Positions 1 through 5,369 of a stretch of DNA of 29,713 bases are shown piece after piece. This DNA comes from a virus. Each line of letters opens with the position of its first letter. Positions within the stretch are counted from its first letter, which is position 1. The translations under genes and the position numbers were made by a program. The stretch lies in the IMG/VR virus record IMGVR_UViG_3300022693_000956, positions 1 through 29,713 of that record. One strand, given 5' to 3'. The notes beneath the pieces are model-generated. The model saw nothing but the letters and a program-made list of their open reading frames with translations. It made no database searches and was not told where the DNA came from.

Positions 1-83
1 CGCGGACCGCGCTGTCGGCCATGGAGTTTCGGATCGCGGCTCCGGGCGTGCCGTTGCGCCTGAGCGCCCGCAAGAGGATTTGA
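1..83 (+). CDS. C-terminal end of an unidentified protein (partial)
   Basis: An open frame enters from the left edge and ends at TGA 81-83, giving 26 residues rich in Arg, Ala and Leu. I cannot assign a family from so short a tail. It converges on the tRNA gene that follows, so it may be a host gene flanking the prophage. The tail lacks the Tyr-containing end expected of a tyrosine integrase, although this does not exclude other phage genes. The coding call rests only on the open frame and position. Confidence 0.4.
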   Translation, partial: RTALSAMEFRIAAPGVPLRLSARKRI

Positions 84-96
84 AGCGACGAGGAGA

Positions 97-171
97 TGGT
101 GGGCGCTGACGGGCTCGAACCGCCGACCCTCTCGGTGTAAACGAGATGCTCTACCACTGAGCTAAGCGCCC
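97..171 (-). tRNA. tRNA-Val (anticodon UAC)
   Basis: The minus strand folds into a full cloverleaf. The acceptor stem GGGCGCT pairs with AGCGCCC (165-171 with 101-107). The D-arm contains AGCTCAGTGGTAGAGC. The anticodon stem TCTCG/CGAGA encloses the loop TTTACAC with anticodon TAC. The T-arm contains GGTTCGAGCC. The 3' ACCA is encoded at 97-100. It is 75 nt and complete. Its 5' end faces the phage genes, which is the opposite of the usual integration into a tRNA 3' end. Confidence 0.95.
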
Positions 172-180
172 CAGGGTGCT

Positions 181-227
181 TTTACGGATAGCTCGGCGGG
201 TTTTATGCCGATTGAGCAGTCCGTAAA
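181..227. repeat. Inverted repeat beside the tRNA gene
   Basis: TTTACGGA (181-188) is matched by its perfect reverse complement TCCGTAAA (220-227). An inner pair TCGGC (193-197) / GCCGA (207-211) gives a nested dyad. It lies 10 bp beyond the tRNA 5' end and 60 bp before the first phage gene. It could be a recombination core, an operator or a transcript hairpin. The rest of 172-287 shows no open frame I trust. Confidence 0.5.
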
Positions 228-287
228 TGGTGCTCCGCTGGTACATATGACCCACCGACCCTTTCGGGCTTTATTTCGGAGAGTCTT

Positions 288-746
288 ATGTCGGTCGTCC
301 CCATAGAGGCTGCGCACTTCTGGTCAAAGGTCAAAATTGGCGGAAGCGCCATGTGCTGGATTTGGAAAGGCCATACCGTCAGCGGTTATGGCCGGTTCCG
401 TGGTGTCCGCGCTCATCGGTACGCGTACCAGCTTCATAAAGGTGAGATCGGTTCCGGTCTGATGGTCCGACACCTTTGCGGCAACAAGCTTTGCGTGAAC
501 CCGGACCACCTTGAAGAGGGCACCATGGCCGATAACGCGCAAGACGGCATCCGATTGGGCGAGACGCTAAGGGGGCAGGATAATGGTCGGTCAAAGATCA
601 CTGAGGATCAAGCGCGGTACGTCTTGAAGAACCCGGATGGTCTGACCGGTGCAAAGCTCGCTCGCAAGTTGGGTGTATCGACCGCGACAATCAGCCTGAT
701 CCGATCAGGGCACCGGTGGGCGCACCTTCAGGACGATGCAGCATGA
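288..746 (+). CDS. HNH endonuclease with C-terminal HTH
   Basis: This 152-residue protein is predicted to cut DNA through an HNH_3-type fold. Near residues 23-45 it has the aromatic block CWIWKG...GYGRF and the AHRYAYQLHKG segment. It is followed by VRHLCGNKLCVNPDHLEEGT (about 60-79), where the His, Cys and Asn/His residues form the beta-beta-alpha-metal core. Residues about 100-146 look like a helix-turn-helix of the kind found after HNH domains (AKLARKLGVSTATISLIRSG), probably for target recognition. ATG 288 is the only sensible start. The stop overlaps the next start by ATGA, so it heads a coupled operon. Such genes are often free-standing homing endonucleases in phages. Confidence 0.85.
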   Translation: MSVVPIEAAHFWSKVKIGGSAMCWIWKGHTVSGYGRFRGVRAHRYAYQLHKGEIGSGLMVRHLCGNKLCVNPDHLEEGTMADNAQDGIRLGETLRGQDNGRSKITEDQARYVLKNPDGLTGAKLARKLGVSTATISLIRSGHRWAHLQDDAA

Positions 747-928
747 GCGCGTGGGAGGGCATAAAGGCCATCTTCGTGCTGATCTATTGGGCTGGAGCGA
801 ACATCGCCGCGATTGGATGTTTCATCGTCTTCGTGCGGTCTGACGATAGCACGAGGGCGGCTGCGTTTTTCGCGCTGGCCCTCGCTCTGATGCTTTCCGC
901 ATCAAACGCGCTGGAGATGGTGCCATGA
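743..928 (+). CDS. Small two-helix membrane protein
   Basis: This 61-residue protein starts at ATG 743, which overlaps the previous TGA as ATGA. Two hydrophobic stretches are visible: about residues 7-27 (IKAIFVLIYWAGANIAAIGC and on) and 36-54 (AAAFFALALALMLSA). A short charged turn, RSDDSTR, separates them. I recognise no family. The overlapping start makes translational coupling to the HNH gene likely. It could act at the inner membrane, but the sequence gives no specific function. Confidence 0.65.
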   Translation: MSAWEGIKAIFVLIYWAGANIAAIGCFIVFVRSDDSTRAAAFFALALALMLSASNALEMVP

Positions 929-984
929 CCATCCTGGCAGAGATAGCCCGCCTTACCCCTACTTATATTGATGAGGAGAATTGA
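925..984 (+). CDS. Possible 19-residue peptide
   Basis: ATG 925 overlaps the preceding TGA as ATGA and runs to TGA 982-984, two bases before the next gene. The peptide is short and acidic at its C-terminus, and matches nothing I know. Its position fits the end-to-start coupling used across this operon. It may equally serve only to carry ribosomes through to the next start. Confidence 0.3.
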   Translation: MTILAEIARLTPTYIDEEN

Positions 985-986
985 GG

Positions 987-1319
987 ATGACCGAAGAAAG
1001 TATGGGCGCATCCCCTAACGGGGTCGGGCTTTCGTCGGCTTCGCCGATCGAGCCGGTTCCCGTCTCGGCGGTTCCCGCTTCAATCCCTTGCGCGTGGCAG
1101 GATTACGGGGCCTCACCCCCGCCAGTGGGAACGAAGGTCGTGATCGTTTGCGATGATGGCTGCTCTACGGCGCTCGCGCTCATGACCGACGATGGCCCTC
1201 TTGATGGTGAATGTGCAGAGCAATTCTACGGCCCCTTTCTCGATGGCGCGATATGGATGCCTTTGCCCGAGGATTACCCGCTTGGCTTCATGCAGTGCAC
1301 CGAAGACGACTGGCATTGA
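987..1319 (+). CDS. DUF551-type protein with repeated leader
   Basis: This 110-residue protein starts at ATG 987, eight bases after GAGGAG; a TTG six bases upstream is less likely. The C-terminal half (about residues 36-103) follows the DUF551 pattern common in phages: W near the start, PPxxGTKVVIV, an acidic variable loop, then IWMPLPEDYP. The family's function is unknown. The first 35 residues are a low-complexity Pro/Ala/Ser leader containing MGAS and VSAVPAS. The same leader opens a different protein at 27877-28128 on the other strand. That points to module shuffling in this phage group. Confidence 0.7.
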   Translation: MTEESMGASPNGVGLSSASPIEPVPVSAVPASIPCAWQDYGASPPPVGTKVVIVCDDGCSTALALMTDDGPLDGECAEQFYGPFLDGAIWMPLPEDYPLGFMQCTEDDWH

Positions 1320-1347
1320 GTTCCAGCACAACTAAGGAGGTAGGAGA

Positions 1348-1581
1348 ATGAGCGACCTTGAACAGCGGTTGCGGGATTACTCTGTAAAGGAGCGACCGCT
1401 GCGAGAAGAAGCCGCCGACCGCCTTCGCCAATACAGGGAGGAAAACGAACGGCTGCGGAATGCGCTCAAACCATTCGCCGCGCCGGAAGTGATCCTTCCA
1501 ACTGGCGTAATTGTTGGCTTGGAACGTCATCATTTCACCGCCGCCCGCACCGCCCTTAAGGAGACAACCGATGTCGATTGA
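1348..1581 (+). CDS. Small coiled-coil phage protein
   Basis: This 77-residue protein starts at ATG 1348 behind a strong AAGGAGG (1334-1340). Residues about 3-43 form a charged heptad-like helix (LEQRLRDYSVKERPLREEA..., then RQYREENERLRNAL), probably a short coiled coil. The C-terminus (HHFTAARTALKE) is another helix. Its last codons overlap the next gene by 11 bp. This layout is typical of small accessory proteins of temperate phages, but I know no function for it. Confidence 0.65.
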   Translation: MSDLEQRLRDYSVKERPLREEAADRLRQYREENERLRNALKPFAAPEVILPTGVIVGLERHHFTAARTALKETTDVD

Positions 1582-1792
1582 GGCTACAGAGGTGGGGTCG
1601 TTGCGCGAGGAAGTGGCGCGGGCGGTGGAGCGCTTCAAAGGGTTGTCGCCTGAAGAGCAAAAAGCGATGCTTCAAGCACAGCGAGAAAGCTGGGTCCGCG
1701 CTATGACAACGCCCTGTGAACATGGCATGCTTGATTTCGAGCAGTGCGGGGACTGCCGATCCCACCTTATGAAAGGTCAAGACCATGAGTAA
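1571..1792 (+). CDS. Small Cys-rich protein, possible metal site
   Basis: ATG 1571 has AAGGAGA about seven bases upstream, so I prefer it to an upstream in-frame start at 1511. The product is 73 residues. The N-terminal half is a charged helix. The C-terminal half has CEHGMLDFEQCGDCRSH, whose Cys and His spacing (C-x-H...C-x-x-C...H) could bind zinc. I recognise a recurring phage motif but no named family. It overlaps both neighbours, so it is cotranslated within the plus-strand operon. Confidence 0.6.
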   Translation: MSIEATEVGSLREEVARAVERFKGLSPEEQKAMLQAQRESWVRAMTTPCEHGMLDFEQCGDCRSHLMKGQDHE

Positions 1793-1967
1793 CTGGAAGC
1801 GAGAAGCATACGACGAGATAGCGCGATCGTGCGCCGATCCTGACCTTGCGCCAGTTTATCGCATACCTGCCCGCAGGTGGTGGCAATTCTGGCTTCCTCG
1901 CTGGCAGACCATTACCGGAATATCGACCAACGCGCTACGTCGGGCAAACGGGCTTCCACCGCTGTGA
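1785..1967 (+). CDS. Small basic Trp-rich protein
   Basis: This 60-residue protein starts at ATG 1785, inside the end of the previous gene. It has an aromatic/basic centre (RRWWQFWLPRWQ, about residues 30-41) and a C-terminal helix ending in ALRRANGLPPL. The WWQFWLPRW segment looks like an interfacial membrane or membrane-contact motif. No family is recognised. Its stop overlaps the GTG start of the nuclease gene as GTGA. Confidence 0.55.
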   Translation: MSNWKREAYDEIARSCADPDLAPVYRIPARRWWQFWLPRWQTITGISTNALRRANGLPPL

Positions 1968-2323
1968 GCATCATCGCCGCCGCTGCCTTGGCTATATGCC
2001 CACCGACTGGAGTGCGCTCAGATTGCGTCGTGGATGGCGATACGGTCTGGTTTGGACGAACGAAGGTCAGGATCGAGAACATCGACACGCCTGAAATCGG
2101 CCAGGCGAAGTGCGCCTATGAGCGGAAACTTGGCGAGCGTGCCCGCGATCGTTTGCTGGCGATCTTGAGCGCCGGGGCCTATCGCGTAATCTACAGCGGA
2201 CGTTCTGATCGCTTTGGACGCCCGCTTGTTCGAATTGCCATCGATGGGAAGGACGTAGGCGATCAGCTGGTCGCAGAAGGGCTAGCGCGCAAATGGGAAG
2301 GCCGACGCCGATCATGGTGCTGA
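1964..2323 (+). CDS. Exported thermonuclease-family (SNase) nuclease
   Basis: This is a staphylococcal-nuclease-like DNA/RNA nuclease of 119 residues from GTG 1964. That start overlaps the previous TGA as GTGA; a GTG at 1877 is possible but would bury the gene. The N-terminus (MSIIAAAALAICPPTG) looks like a short secretion signal, with LAIC resembling a weak lipobox. The catalytic core then follows: VDGDTVWF, the RIENIDTPE strand with its Asp/Glu, ERKLGERARDRL, then DRFGRPLVRI and LVAEGLARKW, ending in WC. These carry the conserved Asp, Arg and Glu positions of the family. Export suggests degradation of DNA outside the cytoplasm, but that role is inferred. Confidence 0.8.
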   Translation: MSIIAAAALAICPPTGVRSDCVVDGDTVWFGRTKVRIENIDTPEIGQAKCAYERKLGERARDRLLAILSAGAYRVIYSGRSDRFGRPLVRIAIDGKDVGDQLVAEGLARKWEGRRRSWC

Positions 2324-2426
2324 GATAGTCCGCCGCCGCTCTCCCGAAAAGCCCCGCATCCCCACCGGATGGACCCAGCACAATGGCGAAGGCTATCCGG
2401 TTGATCCTCTAAGCAAGCCCGCTGTC

Positions 2427-2627
2427 ATGTTCAGGATCGGCAGCAAAACCTCTCGGGATGTAAATACCGCCGAACACTGGATCAATATGGGTGCAGGATC
2501 GTGCTGGGATTGGGAGGAAGGCTCACGCGGGCCGATGGATATCGTCGCCTTCTGGGAAGAGGATGATGTTGTTGAGATCCCGGTGATTGACCTTAGCCGG
2601 TCAGCGAGCGAACAGGGGTTCAGCTAA
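2427..2627 (+). CDS. Phage accessory protein, start unclear (possibly frameshifted)
   Basis: ATG 2427 gives 66 residues with FRIGSKTSRD and DIVAFWEEDD. This resembles small phage proteins that pair a fR-x-G strand with a C-terminal DI-(I/V)-A-(Y/F) strand. The same frame is open back to 2286. It reads through PRIPTGWTQHNGEGYPVDPL, which looks like the usual N-terminal half of such proteins. Yet no ATG, GTG or TTG lies in frame between 2286 and 2427. The gene may have lost its start by an indel, may be joined to the nuclease by a +1 shift near TGC TGA (2318-2323), or may really be shorter. It ends convergently, overlapping the spanin stop. Confidence 0.5.
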   Translation: MFRIGSKTSRDVNTAEHWINMGAGSCWDWEEGSRGPMDIVAFWEEDDVVEIPVIDLSRSASEQGFS

Positions 2628-2911
2628 TTGCAGTCGTAATCCGCGCCGTTATCGTTCAGCCATAGGCACACCCGAACACCCGCAGCCTGGACACGCTCGC
2701 CCCATGCTTCAAGCGCAAGGTCATATTGAAGCGCGGTTGCTTCGTCCGTTGCGATTTCCAAAGGCGGAAGGGGCTTCGGCTCAGTGGCGGCTTCAACGTC
2801 AATCGCAGGCGGGGATAGCACGATCGGGGTAGGCTGCCCGCAGGCGCTCACAGTTAACAGCAGTCCGGCCACCAGCGGCAGCCGCTTCTTCACGTCGCTC
2901 ACTTGCATCAT
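2624..2911 (-). CDS. Rz1-like outer-membrane spanin lipoprotein
   Basis: This 95-residue protein is a predicted o-spanin. In the last step of lysis it joins the i-spanin to fuse the inner and outer membranes. It starts at ATG 2911 (or the adjacent ATG 2908) with AAAGGA just upstream. A basic N-terminus (DVKKR) leads into LPLVAGLLLTVSAC, a clear lipobox with Cys at about residue 22. A Pro-rich stretch follows (PTPIVLSPPAID, then EPKPLPP), as in Rz1 proteins. The gene begins inside the i-spanin gene in another frame and extends past it, the usual overlapping Rz/Rz1 arrangement. Confidence 0.75.
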   Translation of the reverse strand: MMQVSDVKKRLPLVAGLLLTVSACGQPTPIVLSPPAIDVEAATEPKPLPPLEIATDEATALQYDLALEAWGERVQAAGVRVCLWLNDNGADYDCN

Positions 2912-3146
2912 TCGTCCTTTCCGTATCGGCGGCGCGCCGAATGTTCGCAGCCTCGTCAGCTGCGCGGGCCTTCGTGATTGCCTTCGTGGTAGCGCGATCG
3001 AACTGCGCCTGTTTCCACGCAGCCCCATCCGACCGGCCCTTGCAGTAGGCCACCGGAATGCACGCCGCGATGGCGAGGCACAGGGCGAGCCAAAACTTGA
3101 AGGTGAAGCCGGACAGGTAGGATGCGGCGCGGGTGGCGAGGTTCAT
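2799..3146 (-). CDS. Rz-like inner-membrane spanin
   Basis: This 115-residue protein has one transmembrane segment at about residues 17-36 (KFWLALCLAIAACIPVAY). A long periplasmic helix rich in Ala, Arg and Glu follows (AITKARAADEAANIRRAADT), fitting a coiled-coil spanin stalk. The C-terminus has CERLRAAYPD. GGAGG lies ten bases before ATG 3146. The overlapping lipoprotein gene downstream supports the i-spanin call. It is the penultimate gene of the lysis block. Confidence 0.75.
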   Translation of the reverse strand: MNLATRAASYLSGFTFKFWLALCLAIAACIPVAYCKGRSDGAAWKQAQFDRATTKAITKARAADEAANIRRAADTERTNDASERREEAAAAGGRTAVNCERLRAAYPDRAIPACD

Positions 3147-3148
3147 CG

Positions 3149-3406
3149 TCAGTCCTCCCCCTCGTAGAGCGCCGCGAGCAATTCATGCTTTCCGCGCTCA
3201 AGCAGTCCGATCGCATGAAGGTTACCGGTGTCGCCCCACCCGTACATTTGCACCTTTCCATTCTCGGCAAGCTGGACGGCGATCATGGCGGTGGTCGGCG
3301 AGGAATCGCCATCGCTCTCCGCCTCGATGCTATTTGCGGCTTGGCGAAGCATATCTGGGATGGAGCGGCAGTTGCTCTCGTAGAGCACGTGGACTTCAGC
3401 GAGCAT
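3149..3406 (-). CDS. Conserved small phage protein of unknown function
   Basis: This 85-residue soluble protein contains SIPDMLRQAANSIE at about residues 15-28, then beta-rich TTAMIAVQLAENGKVQMYGWGD and a C-terminal helix. The SIPxMLRxxAxxIE pattern followed by a short beta sheet is familiar from phages of alphaproteobacteria, but the function is unknown. It starts at ATG 3406, overlapping the upstream stop by one base. It sits inside the lysis block without lysis features of its own. Confidence 0.65.
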   Translation of the reverse strand: MLAEVHVLYESNCRSIPDMLRQAANSIEAESDGDSSPTTAMIAVQLAENGKVQMYGWGDTGNLHAIGLLERGKHELLAALYEGED

Positions 3407-3672
3407 CAGTCTTCCTCCTCGGTGTGGACCGGATCACCGGGCTTGCCTGTGGGACGATCGGCCAGCACGTCAGTCTTGTGCGCACTGCTTTCGGACGTGC
3501 CGAAATAGAAGCTGAGAGCGAGCGAACCCCAGCCAAGGACAATGCCCGCCGCTAGGTCCATGACCCGCTGATTGCTTTCGGGGACCGTCAGCACGAAAAG
3601 CCCCATCATGAAGGCGGCACCGATCAGGATGCAGGCGCAGGCAAGAACGAAGCGCATGGTCTGGCGGGTCAT
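3406..3672 (-). CDS. Two-helix membrane protein, holin candidate
   Basis: This 88-residue protein has hydrophobic helices at about residues 7-29 (RFVLACACILIGAAFMMGLFVLTV) and 38-57 (MDLAAGIVLGWGSLALSFYFG). A polar tail follows (SESSAHKTD, ending EEED). The FYFGTSESS...KT end is a recurrent feature of small phage membrane proteins next to endolysin genes. It lies directly downstream of the muramidase and overlaps its stop. Either this gene or one of the membrane genes at 4426-5329 should be the holin; the sequence does not decide which. Confidence 0.6.
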   Translation of the reverse strand: MTRQTMRFVLACACILIGAAFMMGLFVLTVPESNQRVMDLAAGIVLGWGSLALSFYFGTSESSAHKTDVLADRPTGKPGDPVHTEEED

Positions 3673-4412
3673 TGCAGCGCCTCCGCCATTTTCTCATGAT
3701 ATCGGTTTTTCGCGTAGCCCGCGCCGTTATAGCCCTTGGCGAAGGCACGGCAGCTATCAGGCGAACCAGCACGGCAAGCGCGTAATTCGTCGGACAGACC
3801 GTTCGCCTCAATGTAGCGAACCAGCGCCTCGAGATGCTCCGTCTCGCTCGCCGCCATGCGTCGGGCGAAATCAAGCGCGCTATCGTAATCAAGTGCCTTC
3901 CAATGGAAGCCCATCACCTGCCAGAGGCCCCAAGATGCACTCTCAAGCGCCGCCTCTGTGTCGCGCTCTGCCATGTCTGCGAGAACCTGCCAGCGAGCAT
4001 CGTAGGACTTCGGGTAGGGCTTCTGGCCCCACTTCGGATAACTGAATGCCGTATGCCCGAAACGCCCGCCGGTCTGACGATAGAAGATATGCGGTTCGGG
4101 AAGGATGATCGGACGGCCGGAATTGTCGAAGCTGGTCCCGCCGCTTTCGACCTTGCGCACCATTTCGATATGCTTGACCGAGACGCCCAACCGATCGGCG
4201 GCGCGCTTCATGTCTTCCGCCGTGATGGCCGGCGCTTTGGTATTGACGAACTGCGCGAGGAAAGCGGCGCGGTCGAAAGCTTCCTTCGGCGCAGTCACAA
4301 CAATGGTGCCCGTCGCTTCGTCTATCGCGGCATCAAGCGCCTTGACCTCGGCGGTGGTGAAGCCTCGTTTCAGCATCAGGCGCACTGCGTCAAAGATGAT
4401 CTCGCGTTTCAT
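3669..4412 (-). CDS. Endolysin, N-acetylmuramidase (DUF3380 type)
   Basis: This 247-residue enzyme is predicted to cleave the glycan strand of peptidoglycan. The N-terminal ~60 residues are a helical region (LMLKRGFTTAEVKALDAAID). The catalytic domain then starts around residue 63. VESGG places the likely catalytic Glu at about residue 89, followed by GRPIILPEPHIF, matching the family's GRPxIxFExHxF. Downstream, ASWGLWQVMGFHW and the terminal FAKGYNGAGYAKNRYHEKMA are also family marks. There is no signal peptide, so it needs a holin for release. It starts at ATG 4412. Confidence 0.9.
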   Translation of the reverse strand: MKREIIFDAVRLMLKRGFTTAEVKALDAAIDEATGTIVVTAPKEAFDRAAFLAQFVNTKAPAITAEDMKRAADRLGVSVKHIEMVRKVESGGTSFDNSGRPIILPEPHIFYRQTGGRFGHTAFSYPKWGQKPYPKSYDARWQVLADMAERDTEAALESASWGLWQVMGFHWKALDYDSALDFARRMAASETEHLEALVRYIEANGLSDELRACRAGSPDSCRAFAKGYNGAGYAKNRYHEKMAEALQ

Positions 4413-4425
4413 TGACCTTCCCCCT

Positions 4426-4821
4426 TCACCAGAACCACACGATCACGAACATCAGCCACACCGTTAGGCACGCGATAAACAGCGGCCACGGCCAGCGAAC
4501 ATGCCGATCAGGAACGGATGGCAGGCTTCCGGCCCACACAAGACCGACCTTGCTCAGGAACAGCCCGAAGAGCGCGAGCGCAAGGACCCAAGCCTCCGAA
4601 CCGATGATGGAAGCCCCTCGCGCCATATCGACCGCGCGGTAGGCGGTGACCCACGTCATCACGAATGCGTGAAGGACAAGGCTCAACGCGATCACAAGGC
4701 GCGCGGAACGATGCGGAGGACGGTCGGCCATGAACGCAGTCGCCACAGCGCCCCAAGCAAAGCACATGAACAGGCTGCCGATGCTAAGTGCACCGTAGAG
4801 CCAGAAAACGAACTCGGTCAT
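4426..4821 (-). CDS. Four-helix membrane protein, holin candidate
   Basis: This 131-residue protein has about four hydrophobic segments: FVFWLYGALSIGSLFMCFAWG, ARLVIALSLVLHAFVMTWVT, AWVLALALFGLFLSKVGLVW and WPLFIACLTVWLMFVIVWFW. It starts at ATG 4821, overlapping the upstream stop as ATGA. I recognise no named family. Its place immediately upstream of the muramidase gene makes a holin or antiholin role plausible. Confidence 0.6.
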   Translation of the reverse strand: MTEFVFWLYGALSIGSLFMCFAWGAVATAFMADRPPHRSARLVIALSLVLHAFVMTWVTAYRAVDMARGASIIGSEAWVLALALFGLFLSKVGLVWAGSLPSVPDRHVRWPWPLFIACLTVWLMFVIVWFW

Positions 4822-5018
4822 GCCTTCAATTCCCCCGCAATATCTTCGATCGCCCCGGTAAGGCCCGAGTGCCTTCGACACTTACCGACTTCGGTTTTGA
4901 GTTTTTCCACGTCCGACCGCAGGGCCTTAACCTCCGCGTCCAGTTCGCCGGGATTGAAGATCGGTCGGAAAGCCGCCTTCAGCCATGCAGCCACACCTGC
5001 TTGCTTGTCCTCGCTCAT
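4818..5018 (-). CDS. Small coiled-coil protein in lysis block
   Basis: This 66-residue protein starts at ATG 5018 in an ATGA overlap with the upstream gene. After a short amphipathic stretch (AWLKAAFRPIF) it has a charged heptad-like helix (LDAEVKALRSDVEKLKTEVG). There is no transmembrane segment. No family is recognised. Overlaps at both ends tie it to the flanking membrane protein genes, so a partner role in the lysis or holin complex is possible but unproved. Confidence 0.55.
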   Translation of the reverse strand: MSEDKQAGVAAWLKAAFRPIFNPGELDAEVKALRSDVEKLKTEVGKCRRHSGLTGAIEDIAGELKA

Positions 5019-5329
5019 TGATTGCGCCTCGCGGTTTCGGCCTCGATGCGACCCATGAAGTTGCGAATGTCCGTCAGGCCGTCTTTGATGGTGCTGGTCG
5101 CCTCCCTCATTGCCGCGACAGCTTCGATGGCCTTGGCGACCTTGCTGAAGGCCCAAAGGAGCGCACCGAGCAGTAGGAAAATGATGCAGAGCATGGCGAA
5201 TAGCAGCGCGCGCCAATCGTTCAGGGTCGCCAGAACCCTGCCAGCTTCGTTTACGTCCAGTGCCGATGGGCTGGCCGCTGACAACAGAAACAAGCAAGGC
5301 AGGGTGGCTAATGCGCGTAGAGGCATCAT
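5015..5329 (-). CDS. Small membrane protein with probable signal peptide
   Basis: This 104-residue protein opens with a cleavable-looking signal (MMPLRALATLPCLFLLSAASPSA). It then has a strong transmembrane helix at about residues 40-62 (WRALLFAMLCIIFLLLGALLWAF) and an amphipathic helical tail with TSTIKDGLTDIRNFMGRIEAE. It lies just after the tail spike gene and begins the lysis block. The layout (signal, helix, coiled tail) suits a holin-associated or envelope protein. The function is not recognised. Confidence 0.55.
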   Translation of the reverse strand: MMPLRALATLPCLFLLSAASPSALDVNEAGRVLATLNDWRALLFAMLCIIFLLLGALLWAFSKVAKAIEAVAAMREATSTIKDGLTDIRNFMGRIEAETARRNQ

Positions 5330-5369
5330 TCATCAGCCGTCCGCATCGGTTGGGGAACAATTAGACGCA

